A DNA stretch of 64,000 nt from Rhizobium indicum. Lineage in GTDB: Bacteria > Pseudomonadota > Alphaproteobacteria > Rhizobiales > Rhizobiaceae. This document shows, piece by piece, positions 36,408-59,164 of the stretch. Made by a program: the position numbers and the translations under genes. Under the pieces are notes generated by a model. That model did no database searches. It saw nothing but the letters and a program-made list of their open reading frames with translations, and was not told where the DNA came from. The stretch's first letter is position 1. Every line of letters starts with the position of its first letter. The stretch covers positions 744,001 through 808,000 of the forward strand of contig NZ_CP054021.1 in the NCBI RefSeq assembly GCF_005862305.2. The letters are read 5' to 3'.

Positions 36408-36965
36408 TTATTGACGGAACGGGAAGCTGAACTCTTTCAGAAGAGCCCGTGCTTCGTCGTCGGTCGTCGCCGTCGTGCAAACGATGATGTCCATGCCCCA
36501 CATCTGATCAACCTTGTCGTAGTTGATCTCAGGGAACACAATGTGCTCCTTGATGCCCATGGCGAAGTTGCCACGGCCGTCAAAGCTTTTCGGGTTCAGG
36601 CCGCGGAAGTCGCGAACGCGCGGGAGCGCGATGTTCACGAGACGGTCCATGAACTCGTACATGCGGGCGCCGCGCAGGGTGACCTTCGCGCCGATCGGCA
36701 TCTGTTCGCGGACCTTGAAGCCTGCGATAGAGTTACGTGCGCGGGTGATGACCGGCTTCTGGCCGGCGATCGCTGCGAGGTCGGCGGCAGCTACCGTCGG
36801 CTTCTTCGAGTCAGCGGTCGCTTCGCCGACACCCATGTTGATCACGATCTTGTCGAGCTTCGGGATCATCATCTCGTTGGCGTAGGAGAACTGCTCCTGC
36901 ATCGCCTTGCGGATGCGCTCGACATATTCCTTCTTGAGCCGCGGCTCATATTTTGCCTCAGCCAT
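36408..36965 (-). CDS. rplE: 50S ribosomal protein L5
   Basis: 185 residues with the core [18 protein letters not shown] and [21 protein letters not shown]5 binds 5S rRNA and contacts the P-site tRNA. Its 5' end overlaps rplX by 8 bp. Confidence 0.98.
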   Translation of the reverse strand: MAEAKYEPRLKKEYVERIRKAMQEQFSYANEMMIPKLDKIVINMGVGEATADSKKPTVAAADLAAIAGQKPVITRARNSIAGFKVREQMPIGAKVTLRGARMYEFMDRLVNIALPRVRDFRGLNPKSFDGRGNFAMGIKEHIVFPEINYDKVDQMWGMDIIVCTTATTDDEARALLKEFSFPFRQ

Positions 36966-37266
36966 CGATCACTTCTCCAGAACGCTTGGCCACACGGACC
37001 TTCTTGCCGTCAACAACCTTGAAACCGACGCGGGTCGGCTTGCCGTCCTTGTCGATGATTGCAACGTTGGACAGGTGAACCGGGGCTTCCTTGTTGATGA
37101 TGCCGGCTTCCTGGGTCTGCGTCTGGCGCTGGTGGCGCTTGACGACGTTGACGCCACGAACAACGGCACGATCTTCCTTCGGCATGACCTGGACAACTTC
37201 GCCGGTACGGCCCTTGTCCTTGCCAGCGAGCATGACGACCTTGTCGCCCTTACGAATCTTCTGCAT
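36958..37266 (-). CDS. rplX: 50S ribosomal protein L24
   Basis: 102 residues with an N-terminal KOW motif ([20 protein letters not shown]) that binds 23S rRNA early in 50S assembly. It is 11 bp after rplN and overlaps rplE by 8 bp. Confidence 0.97.
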   Translation of the reverse strand: MQKIRKGDKVVMLAGKDKGRTGEVVQVMPKEDRAVVRGVNVVKRHQRQTQTQEAGIINKEAPVHLSNVAIIDKDGKPTRVGFKVVDGKKVRVAKRSGEVIDG

Positions 37267-37277
37267 CGCTTCGCTCC

Positions 37278-37646
37278 TTACAGTACTTCGGGAGCCAGCG
37301 AGATGATCTTCATGTGGTTCTTGGCGCGAAGTTCGCGCGGAACCGGTCCGAAGATACGGGTGCCGATCGGCTCTTTCTTGTTGTCGATGAGGACTGCTGC
37401 GTTGGTGTCGAAGCGGATGACGGAGCCATCCGGACGACGGATGTCCTTAGCGGTGCGAACGACAACCGCCTTCATCACGTCACCCTTCTTCACACGGCCG
37501 CGCGGGATCGCTTCCTTGATCGAAACGACGATGACGTCGCCGATCGAGGCATACTTGCGCTTCGAGCCGCCCAGCACCTTGATGCACATGACACGACGTG
37601 CGCCGGAATTATCCGCGACGTCGAGGTTTGTTTGCATCTGAATCAT
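37278..37646 (-). CDS. rplN: 50S ribosomal protein L14
   Basis: 122 residues, starting [20 protein letters not shown], with the signature [19 protein letters not shown]14 is at the subunit interface. The gene is preceded by an unusually long 259-bp gap after rpsQ, so it may have its own promoter or be subject to attenuation. Confidence 0.98.
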   Translation of the reverse strand: MIQMQTNLDVADNSGARRVMCIKVLGGSKRKYASIGDVIVVSIKEAIPRGRVKKGDVMKAVVVRTAKDIRRPDGSVIRFDTNAAVLIDNKKEPIGTRIFGPVPRELRAKNHMKIISLAPEVL

Positions 37647-37821
37647 ATCAGGTCGCCTTCTTGGTTTACCGGAATGGTTGGGCTAGCCCCCTACTCCGGC
37701 TTATGAAAATTTTCGCCGGCCGAGCTGCCATGACGGCAGCACAGACGCGGCAATAGCTGAATAGCGCGGGATCGATCGTGCCAGGGTGGTTTCCCGAACG
37801 GGACCTTCCGTGCGCTCAAAG

Positions 37822-37850
37822 CAAAAGAACGCCCGGCATTCGAGCGTTCT
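37822..37850 (-). terminator. Terminator-like hairpin between rpsQ and rplN
   Basis: On the minus strand AGAACGC (37844-37850), an 11-base loop and GCGTTCT (37826-37832) are followed by TTTGCTTT. The stem is only 7 bp. It lies 56 bp after the rpsQ stop in a 259-bp gap that otherwise shows no gene. It could terminate part of the S10 transcripts. Confidence 0.5.
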
Positions 37851-37905
37851 GACGCTGCTTCATACAGATATTTCGGCGAGACGCAAGGCCTCGCGCAAAA
37901 TTCTG

Positions 37906-38145
37906 TTACTTGCCCTGGGCGGAAATTACCGTCCAGCGCTTGTCCTTGGAGATCGGCGCGCATTCCTCGATGGATACGGTATCGCCAATCTTGTACTGAT
38001 TGTTCTCGTCGTGGGCCTTGTACTTCTTGGAACGACGAACGGTCTTCTGGAGCAGCGGGTGAGCGAAACGACGCTCGACACGAACCACTACCGTCTTCTC
38101 GTTCTTGTCGCCAACGACGACGCCCTGCAGGATGCGCTTCGGCAT
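37906..38145 (-). CDS. rpsQ: 30S ribosomal protein S17
   Basis: 79 residues with [20 protein letters not shown] and [20 protein letters not shown], an OB-fold protein that nucleates 16S rRNA folding. It is 12 bp after rpmC and is the last gene of the S10 unit before the long gap. Confidence 0.97.
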   Translation of the reverse strand: MPKRILQGVVVGDKNEKTVVVRVERRFAHPLLQKTVRRSKKYKAHDENNQYKIGDTVSIEECAPISKDKRWTVISAQGK

Positions 38146-38157
38146 ATTTTTCTTCCT

Positions 38158-38358
38158 TTAGGCCTTAACTTCTGCCGCCTTCTGGCGGGCAATGGTTTTC
38201 ACGCGGGCGATGTCCTTGCGGACTTCGTTGATGCGCGAGGACTTTTCGAGCTGGCCGGTCGCCTTCTGGAAGCGCAGGTTGAACTGCTCCTTCTTCAGCT
38301 TGGCAAGCTCGTCCTTGAGTTGGTCGGCGGTGAAACCGCGAACGTCTGAGGCTTTCAT
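38158..38358 (-). CDS. rpmC: 50S ribosomal protein L29
   Basis: 66 residues, two helices ([20 protein letters not shown] then [19 protein letters not shown]). L29 lies at the tunnel exit and contributes to SRP and trigger-factor docking. 12 bp after rplP. Confidence 0.97.
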   Translation of the reverse strand: MKASDVRGFTADQLKDELAKLKKEQFNLRFQKATGQLEKSSRINEVRKDIARVKTIARQKAAEVKA

Positions 38359-38370
38359 GAGCTCAATCCC

Positions 38371-38784
38371 TTACTCTGCAATGCGCTGAACGAAGCGCGT
38401 CTTGACCGAGAGCTTGGCAGAGCCGAGGCGAAGCGCCTCACGGGCGATTTCTTCGCTGACACCGTCGATCTCGAACATCATACGGCCAGGTTTGACCTTG
38501 CATGCCCAGTATTCAACGGAGCCCTTACCCTTACCCATACGGACTTCGGTCGGCTTTTTGGTTACCGGAACGTCCGGGAACACGCGGATCCATACACGGC
38601 CGGCGCGCTTCATATAACGCGTGATCGCGCGGCGGGCCGCTTCGATCTCGCGCGCGTTGACGCGGTTGGGTTCCTGTGCCTTCAGGCCGAATTCGCCGAA
38701 TGCCAGGTCAGAACCGCCCTTGGCGACGCCCTTGATGCGGCCCTTGAACTGCTTGCGGTACTTGGTACGCTTTGGCTGCAACAT
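38371..38784 (-). CDS. rplP: 50S ribosomal protein L16
   Basis: 137 residues, starting [20 protein letters not shown], with the conserved [21 protein letters not shown]16 is near the A site and is needed for late 50S maturation. 36 bp after rpsC. Confidence 0.97.
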   Translation of the reverse strand: MLQPKRTKYRKQFKGRIKGVAKGGSDLAFGEFGLKAQEPNRVNAREIEAARRAITRYMKRAGRVWIRVFPDVPVTKKPTEVRMGKGKGSVEYWACKVKPGRMMFEIDGVSEEIAREALRLGSAKLSVKTRFVQRIAE

Positions 38785-38820
38785 TTTCTTATTCTCCGAA
38801 CTTCTCTGCCACGCGCGCTA

Positions 38821-39551
<731 letters not shown>

Positions 39552-39552
<1 letters not shown>

Positions 39553-39941
39553 TATGCGGCCTCCTCTGCTGCCTGCACTTCACGAACGACGATCGTCAGG
39601 TGCGCGAAGGGCTTTTCGATGCGCGACGCGCGACCGCGGCCACGAGCGTGGAAACGCTTCATGACGATCGACTTGCCGACATAGGCCTCGGCGACAACCA
39701 GCGAGTCGACGTCGAGATCGTGGTTGTTCTCGGCATTGGCGATCGCAGATTCGAGCGTCTTCTTGACGGCGCCTGCGATGCGCTTGCGGGAGAACTCCAG
39801 CTCAGCGAGTGCGCGCTCTACCTTCTTGCCACGGATAGCCGCAGCAACCAGGTTGAGCTTCTGGGGGCTGACGCGGAGCGTGCGGGCGACTGCTTGCGCC
39901 TCGTTGTCCTTCAGCCGGCGTTCGGCTTTTGCCTTGCCCAT
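39552..39941 (-). CDS. rplV: 50S ribosomal protein L22
   Basis: 129 residues with [20 protein letters not shown] and the tip of the tunnel loop near [21 protein letters not shown]22 shapes the exit tunnel next to the macrolide site. It is 2 bp after rpsS and overlaps rpsC by one base. Confidence 0.97.
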
Positions 39942-39943
39942 TG

Positions 39944-40222
39944 TTACTTCCTCTTCGCCTTCTTGTCCGCGCCGTGACCGTAGTAGGTGCGGGTCGGAGA
40001 GAATTCACCGAATTTGTGACCGACCATGTCTTCATTGACGCTGACCGGGATATGCTTGCTGCCGTTGTAGACGCCGAAGGTGAGACCGACGAACTGCGGC
40101 AGGATCGTGGAGCGTCGGCTCCAGATCTTGATCACTTCACTACGACCGCCTTCACGAACCTTCTCAGCCTTCTTGAGAAGATAGCCGTCAACGAACGGAC
40201 CTTTCCATACTGAACGAGCCAT
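39944..40222 (-). CDS. rpsS: 30S ribosomal protein S19
   Basis: 92 residues, [20 protein letters not shown] at the start and [20 protein letters not shown] near the end, the typical S19 signature. It is in the 30S head next to S13. 15 bp after rplB. Confidence 0.97.
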   Translation of the reverse strand: MARSVWKGPFVDGYLLKKAEKVREGGRSEVIKIWSRRSTILPQFVGLTFGVYNGSKHIPVSVNEDMVGHKFGEFSPTRTYYGHGADKKAKRK

Positions 40223-40237
40223 TGGAGACTTCCTCTC

Positions 40238-41074
40238 TTACTTCTTACGCTGATGACGCGAGCGCATGATCATCTTGTCGGTCGACTTGTTCGACCGGGT
40301 GCGCTTGCCCTTGGTCGGCTTGCCCCACGGCGTCACCGGATGGCGACCACCGGAGGTGCGGCCTTCACCACCGCCGTGCGGATGGTCGACCGGGTTCATG
40401 ACGACACCGCGGTTATGCGGACGCTTGCCGCGCCAAACGGTACGACCGGCCTTGCCGTCGTTGATGTTGGCGTGATCAGGGTTGGAGACCGCGCCGATCG
40501 AAGCAAGGCAGGAGCCATGAACGAGACGCTGTTCACCGGAGTTCAGGCGAAGGATCGCCATGCCCTGGTCGCGGCCGACGAGCTGTGCGTAGCCACCGGC
40601 GGAGCGAGCGATCTGACCACCCTTGCCCGGCTTCATTTCCACATTGTGGATGATGGAGCCGACCGGGATGAACTGCAGCGGCATGGTGTTGCCGGGCTTG
40701 ACGTCGACAGCCTTCTCGGAAGCGATGACCTTGTCACCGGCAGCGAGACGCTGAGGAGCGAGAATATAAGCCTTCTCGCCGTCAGCATAGTTCACCAGCG
40801 CGATGAAAGCCGTGCGGTTCGGATCGTATTCGATACGCTCGACCGTGCCTTCGACGTCGAACTTGCGACGCTTGAAGTCGATCAGACGATAGGTGCGCTT
40901 GTGACCGCCGCCGATGAAGCGGGCGGTGATGCGGCCGAGGTTGTTACGACCGCCGCTCTTGGTCAGACCTTCCGTCAGCGCCTTGACCGGCTTGCCCTTG
41001 TAGAGGGCCGAACGGTCGACGATGACCAGCTGGCGCTGGCTCGGGGTGATCGGATTGAAAGTTTTCAATGCCAT
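40238..41074 (-). CDS. rplB: 50S ribosomal protein L2
   Basis: 278 residues, full length, with OB and SH3-like domains and the C-terminal signature [19 protein letters not shown], whose histidine lies near the peptidyl transferase centre. L2 is required for subunit association. 11 bp after rplW. Confidence 0.98.
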   Translation of the reverse strand: MALKTFNPITPSQRQLVIVDRSALYKGKPVKALTEGLTKSGGRNNLGRITARFIGGGHKRTYRLIDFKRRKFDVEGTVERIEYDPNRTAFIALVNYADGEKAYILAPQRLAAGDKVIASEKAVDVKPGNTMPLQFIPVGSIIHNVEMKPGKGGQIARSAGGYAQLVGRDQGMAILRLNSGEQRLVHGSCLASIGAVSNPDHANINDGKAGRTVWRGKRPHNRGVVMNPVDHPHGGGEGRTSGGRHPVTPWGKPTKGKRTRSNKSTDKMIMRSRHQRKK

Positions 41075-41085
41075 TTTCTTATACC

Positions 41086-41379
41086 TCAGAGACCGGTGGA
41101 GACGTCGATCGTCTGGCCTTCAGCCAGCGTCACAACAGCCTTCTTCACGTCCTTCTGCTTGCCGACGAAACCGCGGAACCGCTTGGTCTTGCCTTTGCGC
41201 AGCAGAGTGTTGACAGCCGTGACCTTGACGCCGAACAGCGCCTCGACCGCAGCCTTGATTTCCGGCTTCGTCGCCTGCTTGGCGACATTGAAAACAACCT
41301 GGTTGTTTTCGGATACCAGCGTGGACTTTTCGGTGATCGCCGGAGAGACGATCACATCGTAGTGGCGAAGATCGGTCAC
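41086..41379 (-). CDS. rplW: 50S ribosomal protein L23
   Basis: 97 residues, with [20 protein letters not shown] and [20 protein letters not shown]23 is the docking point for trigger factor and SRP at the tunnel exit. Its start overlaps the rplD stop by 4 bases. Confidence 0.97.
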   Translation of the reverse strand: MTDLRHYDVIVSPAITEKSTLVSENNQVVFNVAKQATKPEIKAAVEALFGVKVTAVNTLLRKGKTKRFRGFVGKQKDVKKAVVTLAEGQTIDVSTGL

Positions 41380-41996
41380 TTGAATCGCTCCTCTAGCGCT
41401 TCAACCGCAGCCTTGGAAAGCACGAGCTTGCCGCGGCGCACGATGTCGTAAACGTTGATGCCCTGGATCGGCAGAACATCGATGTTCGGGATGTTCTGAG
41501 CTGCGAGCTTGAAGTTGCCGTCAAGCTCTGCGCCGCCGATGAAGAGGGCGTTGGTCAGGCCGAGCGTCTCGAAAACAGACGCGAGCGACTTGGTCTTGGC
41601 TTCAGCGGCAACCAGGTTGTCGATGACGATGACGTCATCGGCCTTGATCTTGGCCGAAAGGGCGTGGCGAAGGCCGAGTGCACGAACCTTCTTCGGAAGA
41701 TCGTGCTCGTGGCTGCGGACGACCGGGCCGTGAGCCTTACCGCCGCCGCGGAACTGCGGAGCGCGAGCCGAATGGTGGCGGGCGCGGCCCGTACCCTTCT
41801 GCTTGTACATCTTGGCGCCGGTGCGCGAAACTTCCGCGCGGCCCTTAGCCTTGTGCGTGCCCTGCTGCTTCTTGGCAAGCTGCCAGCGAATGACGCGGGC
41901 GAGAATGTCTTCACGGGGCTCGAGGCCGAAAATCGCGTCCGAAAGGGAAACCTTCCCGGCGTCTTTTCCCTCGAGGGTCTTGACGTTGAATTCCAT
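41376..41996 (-). CDS. rplD: 50S ribosomal protein L4
   Basis: 206 residues from [20 protein letters not shown] at 41996. The extended loop [20 protein letters not shown] reaches into the exit tunnel. In enterobacteria L4 represses its own operon by an S10-leader mechanism; whether that holds here is not visible. It is 13 bp after rplC. Confidence 0.97.
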   Translation of the reverse strand: MEFNVKTLEGKDAGKVSLSDAIFGLEPREDILARVIRWQLAKKQQGTHKAKGRAEVSRTGAKMYKQKGTGRARHHSARAPQFRGGGKAHGPVVRSHEHDLPKKVRALGLRHALSAKIKADDVIVIDNLVAAEAKTKSLASVFETLGLTNALFIGGAELDGNFKLAAQNIPNIDVLPIQGINVYDIVRRGKLVLSKAAVEALEERFK

Positions 41997-42009
41997 TGAT
42001 CTGGCTCCC

Positions 42010-42651
42010 TTACTTCGCGGCCGACTTGACGGCGTCGCGCACGATGATCCAAGCACCCTTGGAACCAGGAACAGCACCCTTGATCAGGATCAGACCACGA
42101 TCTTCGTCGGTCGAAACCACTTCCAGGTTCTGCGTCGTGACGCGCGTCTGGCCCATGTGACCAGCCATCTTCTTGTTCTTGAAAACCTTGCCCGGATCCT
42201 GGCGCGAGCCGGTCGAACCGTGCGAACGGTGAGACACCGACACACCGTGCGTGGCACGCAGACCGCCGAAACCGTGGCGCTTCATGGCGCCGGCAAAACC
42301 CTTACCGATCGTGGTGCCCGTCACGTCGACGAGCTGACCGGCTGCAAAGTGACCCGCCTTGATCTCAGTGCCGACCTCAAGCAGCTGATCTTCCGAAACG
42401 CGGAATTCAGTGAGCTTGGCCTTCGGCTCGACGTTGGCGATGGCAAAGTTGCCACGCATCGCCTTGGACGTGTTCTTCACCTTCGCCTGGCCGGCACCGA
42501 GCTGAACTGCGGTATAGCCATTCTTTTCGACAGTGCGCGTGGCTACGACCTGGCAGCCTTCCATACGCAGTACCGTTACCGGGACATGCTCGCCGGCGTC
42601 GTTATAGACGCGGGTCATTCCCACCTTCTGTGCAATCACACCTGAACGCAT
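42010..42651 (-). CDS. rplC: 50S ribosomal protein L3
   Basis: 213 residues from [20 protein letters not shown] at 42651. The conserved tip region [19 protein letters not shown] approaches the peptidyl transferase centre, with the downstream [18 protein letters not shown]. 39 bp after rpsJ. Confidence 0.97.
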   Translation of the reverse strand: MRSGVIAQKVGMTRVYNDAGEHVPVTVLRMEGCQVVATRTVEKNGYTAVQLGAGQAKVKNTSKAMRGNFAIANVEPKAKLTEFRVSEDQLLEVGTEIKAGHFAAGQLVDVTGTTIGKGFAGAMKRHGFGGLRATHGVSVSHRSHGSTGSRQDPGKVFKNKKMAGHMGQTRVTTQNLEVVSTDEDRGLILIKGAVPGSKGAWIIVRDAVKSAAK

Positions 42652-42690
42652 CGGTTCAATCCTTCTCACTCAGCCCGAAGACCCGAGGTC

Positions 42691-42999
42691 TCAGAGCTTG
42701 ATCTCAACATCGACACCGGCGGCGAGATCGAGCTTCATCAGCGCGTCTACCGTCTGCGGGGTCGGGTCAACGATATCGAGAAGGCGCTTATGCGTGCGCA
42801 TCTCGAACTGTTCGCGGCTCTTCTTGTCGATGTGCGGGGACCGGTTGACCGTAAACTTCTCGATGCGGGTCGGAAGCGGAACGGGGCCCCGGACGCTTGC
42901 ACCGGTGCGCTTAGCCGTCGATACGATCTCACGCGTGGAGGCGTCGAGAATCCGGTGATCGAACGCCTTCAGGCGGATGCGGATATTCTGGCCGTTCAT
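42691..42999 (-). CDS. rpsJ: 30S ribosomal protein S10 (NusE)
   Basis: 102 residues, [20 protein letters not shown] and the C-terminal [21 protein letters not shown]10 is a 30S head protein and, as NusE, couples RNA polymerase to the ribosome with NusG. It opens the S10 unit after a 154-bp gap downstream of tuf that holds two hairpins. Confidence 0.98.
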   Translation of the reverse strand: MNGQNIRIRLKAFDHRILDASTREIVSTAKRTGASVRGPVPLPTRIEKFTVNRSPHIDKKSREQFEMRTHKRLLDIVDPTPQTVDALMKLDLAAGVDVEIKL

Positions 43000-43095
43000 T
43001 CGACTTTATCCTTGTGTCTGTTATCCGCGTGTCACCACTTAGGGACACGGCTTACCTTCAGTTACGTTAGCGGGCCACCGGTTTCAAAGATCGAG

Positions 43096-43145
43096 AGGGA
43101 CACCGAGATCGGCGTCCCTATCCTTTCCTTGGGCCAGGTGGCCCA
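43096..43145 (-). promoter_or_regulatory. Two hairpins between tuf and rpsJ
   Basis: TGGGCC/GGCCCA (43130-43145, 4-base loop) starts 8 bp after the tuf stop, and AGGGAC/GTCCCT (43096-43119), which includes inner CCGA/TCGG pairing, follows. Neither is followed by a T-run on the minus strand, so they are better seen as processing, stability or leader structures between the str and S10 units than as full terminators. Confidence 0.5.
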
Positions 43146-43153
43146 GCCGCTAA

Positions 43154-44329
<1,176 letters not shown>

Positions 44330-44397
44330 TTTCGGGTCTCCGTTTTGCTAGTCCCCGAAGGGATCTAATTCTTGTTATCGGTCAATTGGTATTCCGG

Positions 44398-46497
<2,100 letters not shown>

Positions 46498-46526
46498 TGT
46501 GGACTGCCTTTCGATACCGTTCGGAA

Positions 46527-47015
<489 letters not shown>

Positions 47016-47073
47016 TTAAGGCGCTTCATGACGCGGAGGACCTCGCGCAGCGCCGGATTATTCAAAAACCGAA

Positions 47074-47445
47074 TTACTTCGGACGCTTCGCGCCGTACTT
47101 GGAGCGGCGCTGCTTGCGGTTCTTGACACCCTGGGTATCGAGAACGCCGCGGATGATGTGATAACGGACACCCGGAAGGTCCTTGACGCGGCCGCCACGG
47201 ATCATGACGACGGAGTGTTCCTGAAGGTTGTGACCTTCGCCGGGGATGTATCCAATGACTTCGAAGCCGTTGGTCAGGCGGATCTTTGCGACCTTACGCA
47301 GAGCCGAGTTCGGCTTCTTCGGCGTCGTCGTGTAGACGCGCGTGCAAACGCCGCGCTTCTGCGGGTTCTCCTGGAGTGCGGGAACCTTGTTACGCTTTAC
47401 GTTCGCCTGGCGAGGCTTGCGGATCAGCTGGTTTACGGTAGGCAT
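47074..47445 (-). CDS. rpsL: 30S ribosomal protein S12
   Basis: 123 residues, a decoding-centre protein. The streptomycin-contact lysines are wild type: K43 in [15 protein letters not shown] and K88 in [11 protein letters not shown], so no known resistance change is present. It is the first gene of the str unit, with a leader of about 250 bases if the promoter at 47710-47738 is used. Confidence 0.99.
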   Translation of the reverse strand: MPTVNQLIRKPRQANVKRNKVPALQENPQKRGVCTRVYTTTPKKPNSALRKVAKIRLTNGFEVIGYIPGEGHNLQEHSVVMIRGGRVKDLPGVRYHIIRGVLDTQGVKNRKQRRSKYGAKRPK

Positions 47446-47942
47446 TCAACCATCCCTTACGTTTTATCTCAGTACCCTTGCGGGCTTGAACTCGCGCCGT
47501 CTCCGGCAGTGACGCGCGCTTTCCGTCAATGCGCAAAATATGGCCCGATCCGCTTCCGCAGATGGACCACAAGGAGCAGAGGACGCATAGAATATGCGTC
47601 GTGCGTGCAGCATCATGACTTCAACGTGCGTTTAGAACCTTGTTTGAGGTGAACTTCAGGGCGAGTCGCCCCGAACAGCCAAGCCTCACATGGGATCTGA
47701 TGGCCGGGGTACTACTGGTTTCCACCCGTCTCGTCAAGGCCGGTTAAGAAATAAACTCGCCGTATCGCCTTGATATGCCGGCCGAACGCCCTGTTTCATC
47801 CTTCTAGACGAATTCACGGCTGTGCCCCAAGATAAAAACTTGGGCATTGCAGCAAAAGCAGTTAAGGAATCAGCAATTGCGGCGTTCGGCCCTCCCAGCA
47901 GGATTCGAGCGACCGAATCGTCAAAGAGCCGAAGGACAGGCG
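47446..47942. other. Divergent intergenic region between rpsL and a small plus-strand gene
   Basis: About 500 bp without a believable gene. It contains the candidate str promoter and a long rpsL leader on the minus strand, including an A-rich purine stretch at 47571-47585. On the plus side AAGGACAGG lies before the ATG at 47943. CCCAAGATAAAAACTTGGG (47826-47844) is a 6-bp-stem hairpin. Confidence 0.5.
47710..47738 (-). promoter_or_regulatory. Candidate promoter of the str operon
   Basis: On the minus strand CTTGAC (47733-47738) is followed after exactly 17 bp by GTAGTA (47710-47715). CTTGAC is the preferred -35 of the rhizobial housekeeping sigma factor. The -10 is imperfect. The position, about 265 bp upstream of rpsL, fits a long leader. 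Confidence 0.45.
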
Positions 47943-48236
47943 ATGATCACGACACCTGATAACGACAATAATTTCGACGGCCCGATGATCTTCATCATCA
48001 TCGGCAAGGGCTACGAGTCCGACGCCAGCGAAGGCATCGACCTGCACATCATGCTGAAGGCGCCTGACGACGACACTGCCGTACGCGAGGCCTTGAACGC
48101 CCTAGCCGAGGAAGGCTTCATCGAGGCAGATCTCGACCAGATCGGCATGCTGACCGAGGTCCCGGCCGAAGAGCCGCACGCATCTGCCTACCAGGGCGCC
48201 GTCGAAGGCGAAGTCGCGATCATCCGGTTCAACTGA
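47943..48236 (+). CDS. Small acidic hypothetical protein between rpsL and rpoC
   Basis: A 97-residue soluble acidic protein (NFDGPMIFIIIGKGYESDAS, then DLHIMLKAPDDDTAVREALN and EEGFIEADLDQIGMLTEVPA, ending AIIRFN). The alternation of beta and helix suggests a compact ferredoxin-like alpha/beta fold. AAGGA precedes the ATG at 47943. It is the only plus-strand gene inside the ribosomal/RNA-polymerase cluster and is convergent with rpoC, sharing its bidirectional terminator. I do not recognise a characterised family. Confidence 0.75.
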   Translation: MITTPDNDNNFDGPMIFIIIGKGYESDASEGIDLHIMLKAPDDDTAVREALNALAEEGFIEADLDQIGMLTEVPAEEPHASAYQGAVEGEVAIIRFN

Positions 48237-48313
48237 AGGGAGCCGCTGGTCACGCTGTCAAGGCGGCATAAGCGGAAGCAGCCTCCCTCCCCGCCAAATA
48301 ATCAGAGCAGATA

Positions 48314-48353
48314 AAACAAAAACCGCCCGGATCGCTCCGGGCGGTTTTTCAAT
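48314..48353 (-). terminator. Bidirectional intrinsic terminator of rpoC and the small convergent gene
   Basis: AACCGCCCGGA (48321-48331), a TCGC loop and TCCGGGCGGTT (48336-48346) form an 11-bp stem with T-runs on both outer sides (TTTTTGTTTT on the minus strand, TTTTTC on the plus). It ends the rpoBC transcript and the transcript of the 97-residue gene. Confidence 0.92.
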
Positions 48354-48373
48354 TTATCGACTTCAGCCGCGGG

Positions 48374-52582
<4,209 letters not shown>

Positions 52583-52734
52583 GCCTGTCTCCTTCATGGG
52601 CTAAAGCGCCCTCAAAATGCGATGGTCGGCGGCAAATTCCCGGGAGCCGCCTCCCTCGCTTAAACGAGAATAACCGCTGGATGCGGCGAAACTTCCCTTC
52701 CGGGCCGACACGGATACGGCGCCCGGTGGGACCG

Positions 52735-52760
52735 GCGTGCGCCGCGTTGGCAGCGCACGC
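52735..52760 (-). promoter_or_regulatory. Hairpin between rpoB and rpoC
   Basis: GCGTGCGC (52735-52742) and GCGCACGC (52753-52760) pair perfectly with a 10-base loop, 12 bp after the rpoB stop. No T-run follows. A processing or mRNA-stability role between the two subunit genes is inferred. Confidence 0.45.
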
Positions 52761-52772
52761 CCTATCAAGTGC

Positions 52773-56912
<4,140 letters not shown>

Positions 56913-57075
56913 CGTCGCTCCTTCAAAATCTTGCACCCGGGCCTGCAACGGACGGGAACCGATGGCCAGTCGATCCCGTCAATCAATGAGTAGTTCAATC
57001 TCGTCCGACCCCAGAAAACGCTCAGCTCGGATTGCTGTGCTGCCCTCGGTGCGAGACCATCCTTTTGAAGAACCC

Positions 57076-57113
57076 ATTACCCAAAAGCCGTTTCGACGCG
57101 GCTTTTGGGTAAT
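57076..57113 (-). promoter_or_regulatory. 15-bp perfect hairpin upstream of rpoB
   Basis: ATTACCCAAAAGCCG (57076-57090) and CGGCTTTTGGGTAAT (57099-57113) pair perfectly with an 8-base loop. It is the second hairpin after rplL. A long, fully paired stem is the type of structure cut by RNase III; in enterobacteria such a site lies exactly between rplL and rpoB. Confidence 0.7.
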
Positions 57114-57133
57114 TCGTTCAGAAAAACGGCAAA

Positions 57134-57160
57134 TGGGAGGCAGTAGAGAACTGCCTCCCA
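57134..57160 (-). terminator. Attenuator-like hairpin after rplL
   Basis: TGGGAGGCAGT (57134-57144) and ACTGCCTCCCA (57150-57160) form an 11-bp stem with a 5-base loop, 14 bp after the rplL stop, followed on the minus strand by TTTGCCGTTTTTC. Partial termination here would lower rpoBC expression relative to L7/L12, which is needed in several copies per ribosome. Confidence 0.7.
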
Positions 57161-57174
57161 AAAGCAGTTCAAGA

Positions 57175-57552
57175 TTACTTGACGTCGGCCTTGGCGCCAG
57201 CGTCTTCAAGCTTCTTCTTGATGTCAGCGGCTTCAGCCTTGTTGACGCCTTCCTTGACAGCCTTCGGAGCGGCTTCAACGAGATCCTTGGCTTCCTTGAG
57301 GCCGAGACCAGTGATGGCGCGGACTTCCTTGATGACGTTGATCTTGTTGGCACCAGCTTCGACGAGGATGACGTCGAATTCGGTCTTTTCTTCTTCAACG
57401 ACAGCAGCAGCAGCACCGCCGGCAGCGGCAGCAACAGCTACCGGAGCAGCAGCGGAAACGCCCCACTTTTCTTCGAGAAGCTTCGACAGTTCTGCAGCTT
57501 CCAGAACGGTCAGCGAGGAGAGGTCGTCAACGATCTTTGCGAGATCAGCCAT
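57175..57552 (-). CDS. rplL: 50S ribosomal protein L7/L12
   Basis: 125 residues. The N-terminal dimerisation domain ([20 protein letters not shown]) is followed by an Ala-rich hinge (about 35-55) and the C-terminal factor-binding domain ([20 protein letters not shown], then [15 protein letters not shown]). It recruits translation GTPases. 58 bp after rplJ. Confidence 0.98.
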   Translation of the reverse strand: MADLAKIVDDLSSLTVLEAAELSKLLEEKWGVSAAAPVAVAAAAGGAAAAVVEEEKTEFDVILVEAGANKINVIKEVRAITGLGLKEAKDLVEAAPKAVKEGVNKAEAADIKKKLEDAGAKADVK

Positions 57553-57610
57553 TTTACTAGTTCCTTTTGTTCGGTTCGAACCGGTTGATTATAAACAGCG
57601 AAAAACCGCC

Positions 57611-58129
57611 TTACGCGGCTTCGTCCTTCTTGGCGTAGGCCGCAAACACGCGGGCAAGCTGGCTTGCCGGTGCTGCAACAACCCCAGCGATGCGGGTAGC
57701 CGGTGTCTGGATCATGCCCAGCAGCTTCGCACGCAGCTCATCGAGCGAAGGCAGGGTCGCAAGCGACTTGACTGCATCGGCGTTGAGCGTGGTTGTTCCC
57801 ATGGCGCCGCCCAGAACAATGATCTTGTCATTGGTCTTGGCGAAATCCATGACGACCTTCGGAGCGGTGATCGGATCGGTGCTGTATGCAATCAGCGTCT
57901 GACCCTTGAAGAGATTGGACATCCCTTCCGCTTCCGTACCCTGAAGGGCAATCTTGGCCAGGCGGTTCTTCGCGACTTTGACGGTACCGCCAGCTGCGCG
58001 CATCTTCGAACGAAAATCGTTCATCTGCGCGACTGTGGCACCAGCATAGTGGGCCACGACAACTGAGCCCGAAGCCTTGAAGACTTCGTTCAGTTCCGTG
58101 ACGAATTCGCGTTTTTCCGCTCTTTCCAC
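57611..58129 (-). CDS. rplJ: 50S ribosomal protein L10
   Basis: 172 residues starting at GTG 58129, with GGAG 10 bases upstream. Core segments are [20 protein letters not shown] and [19 protein letters not shown]; the C-terminal helix binds L7/L12 dimers. L10 with L7/L12 represses its own mRNA through a leader structure in other bacteria; the 329-bp leader here is long enough. Confidence 0.97.
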   Translation of the reverse strand: MERAEKREFVTELNEVFKASGSVVVAHYAGATVAQMNDFRSKMRAAGGTVKVAKNRLAKIALQGTEAEGMSNLFKGQTLIAYSTDPITAPKVVMDFAKTNDKIIVLGGAMGTTTLNADAVKSLATLPSLDELRAKLLGMIQTPATRIAGVVAAPASQLARVFAAYAKKDEAA

Positions 58130-58458
58130 TGCCTATCTCCAGTTGGCGGGACCGAAAATGGGCCCGCCGGTTGCCTTTTGCCTCCTGGGATCATGAGAGA
58201 TCCCAAGCGACGCTTGAGGATCCTGTCCCCCCGCGCTCTCGCGCCAATCAAGGCTAAAGAGGCACAAGGCATCCAAGGCTCGAACCGAGTTCCTAGAAGC
58301 GAACTTCTTGCAATTCGGGTCTTACCCGTCTCATGCAGGCACAGTGATTAAGGGAAAACCACCTGCAATCTCGGACAGGATTCCGGATTTCTCCGGAATA
58401 TTCCGGCCCCTTGCGAGGCCGGAAATTCAGTCGCCGGACTTAAAGCCCGGTCATAAAC
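58130..58458 (-). promoter_or_regulatory. Leader and intergenic region rplA-rplJ, probable L10 control region
   Basis: No gene is visible in these 329 bp. Directly after rplA lie two hairpins on the minus strand: TTCCGGCC/GGCCGGAA (58401-58424) and ATTCCGGA/TCCGGAAT (58380-58399). Further down, minus-strand sequence GCAGGTGG...CCTGCATGAGACGGG (58336-58367 area) resembles the folded part of L10 leaders, with complementary GCAGG/CCTGC segments. The function is inferred from position. Confidence 0.45.
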
Positions 58459-59160
<702 letters not shown>

Positions 59161-59164
59161 GATC

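Noticed and set aside
37691..37963. 90-codon minus-strand frame in the rpsQ-rplN gap
   Set aside because: It overlaps the end of rpsQ, has no ribosome site and no hydrophobic or repeated pattern that would support a protein.
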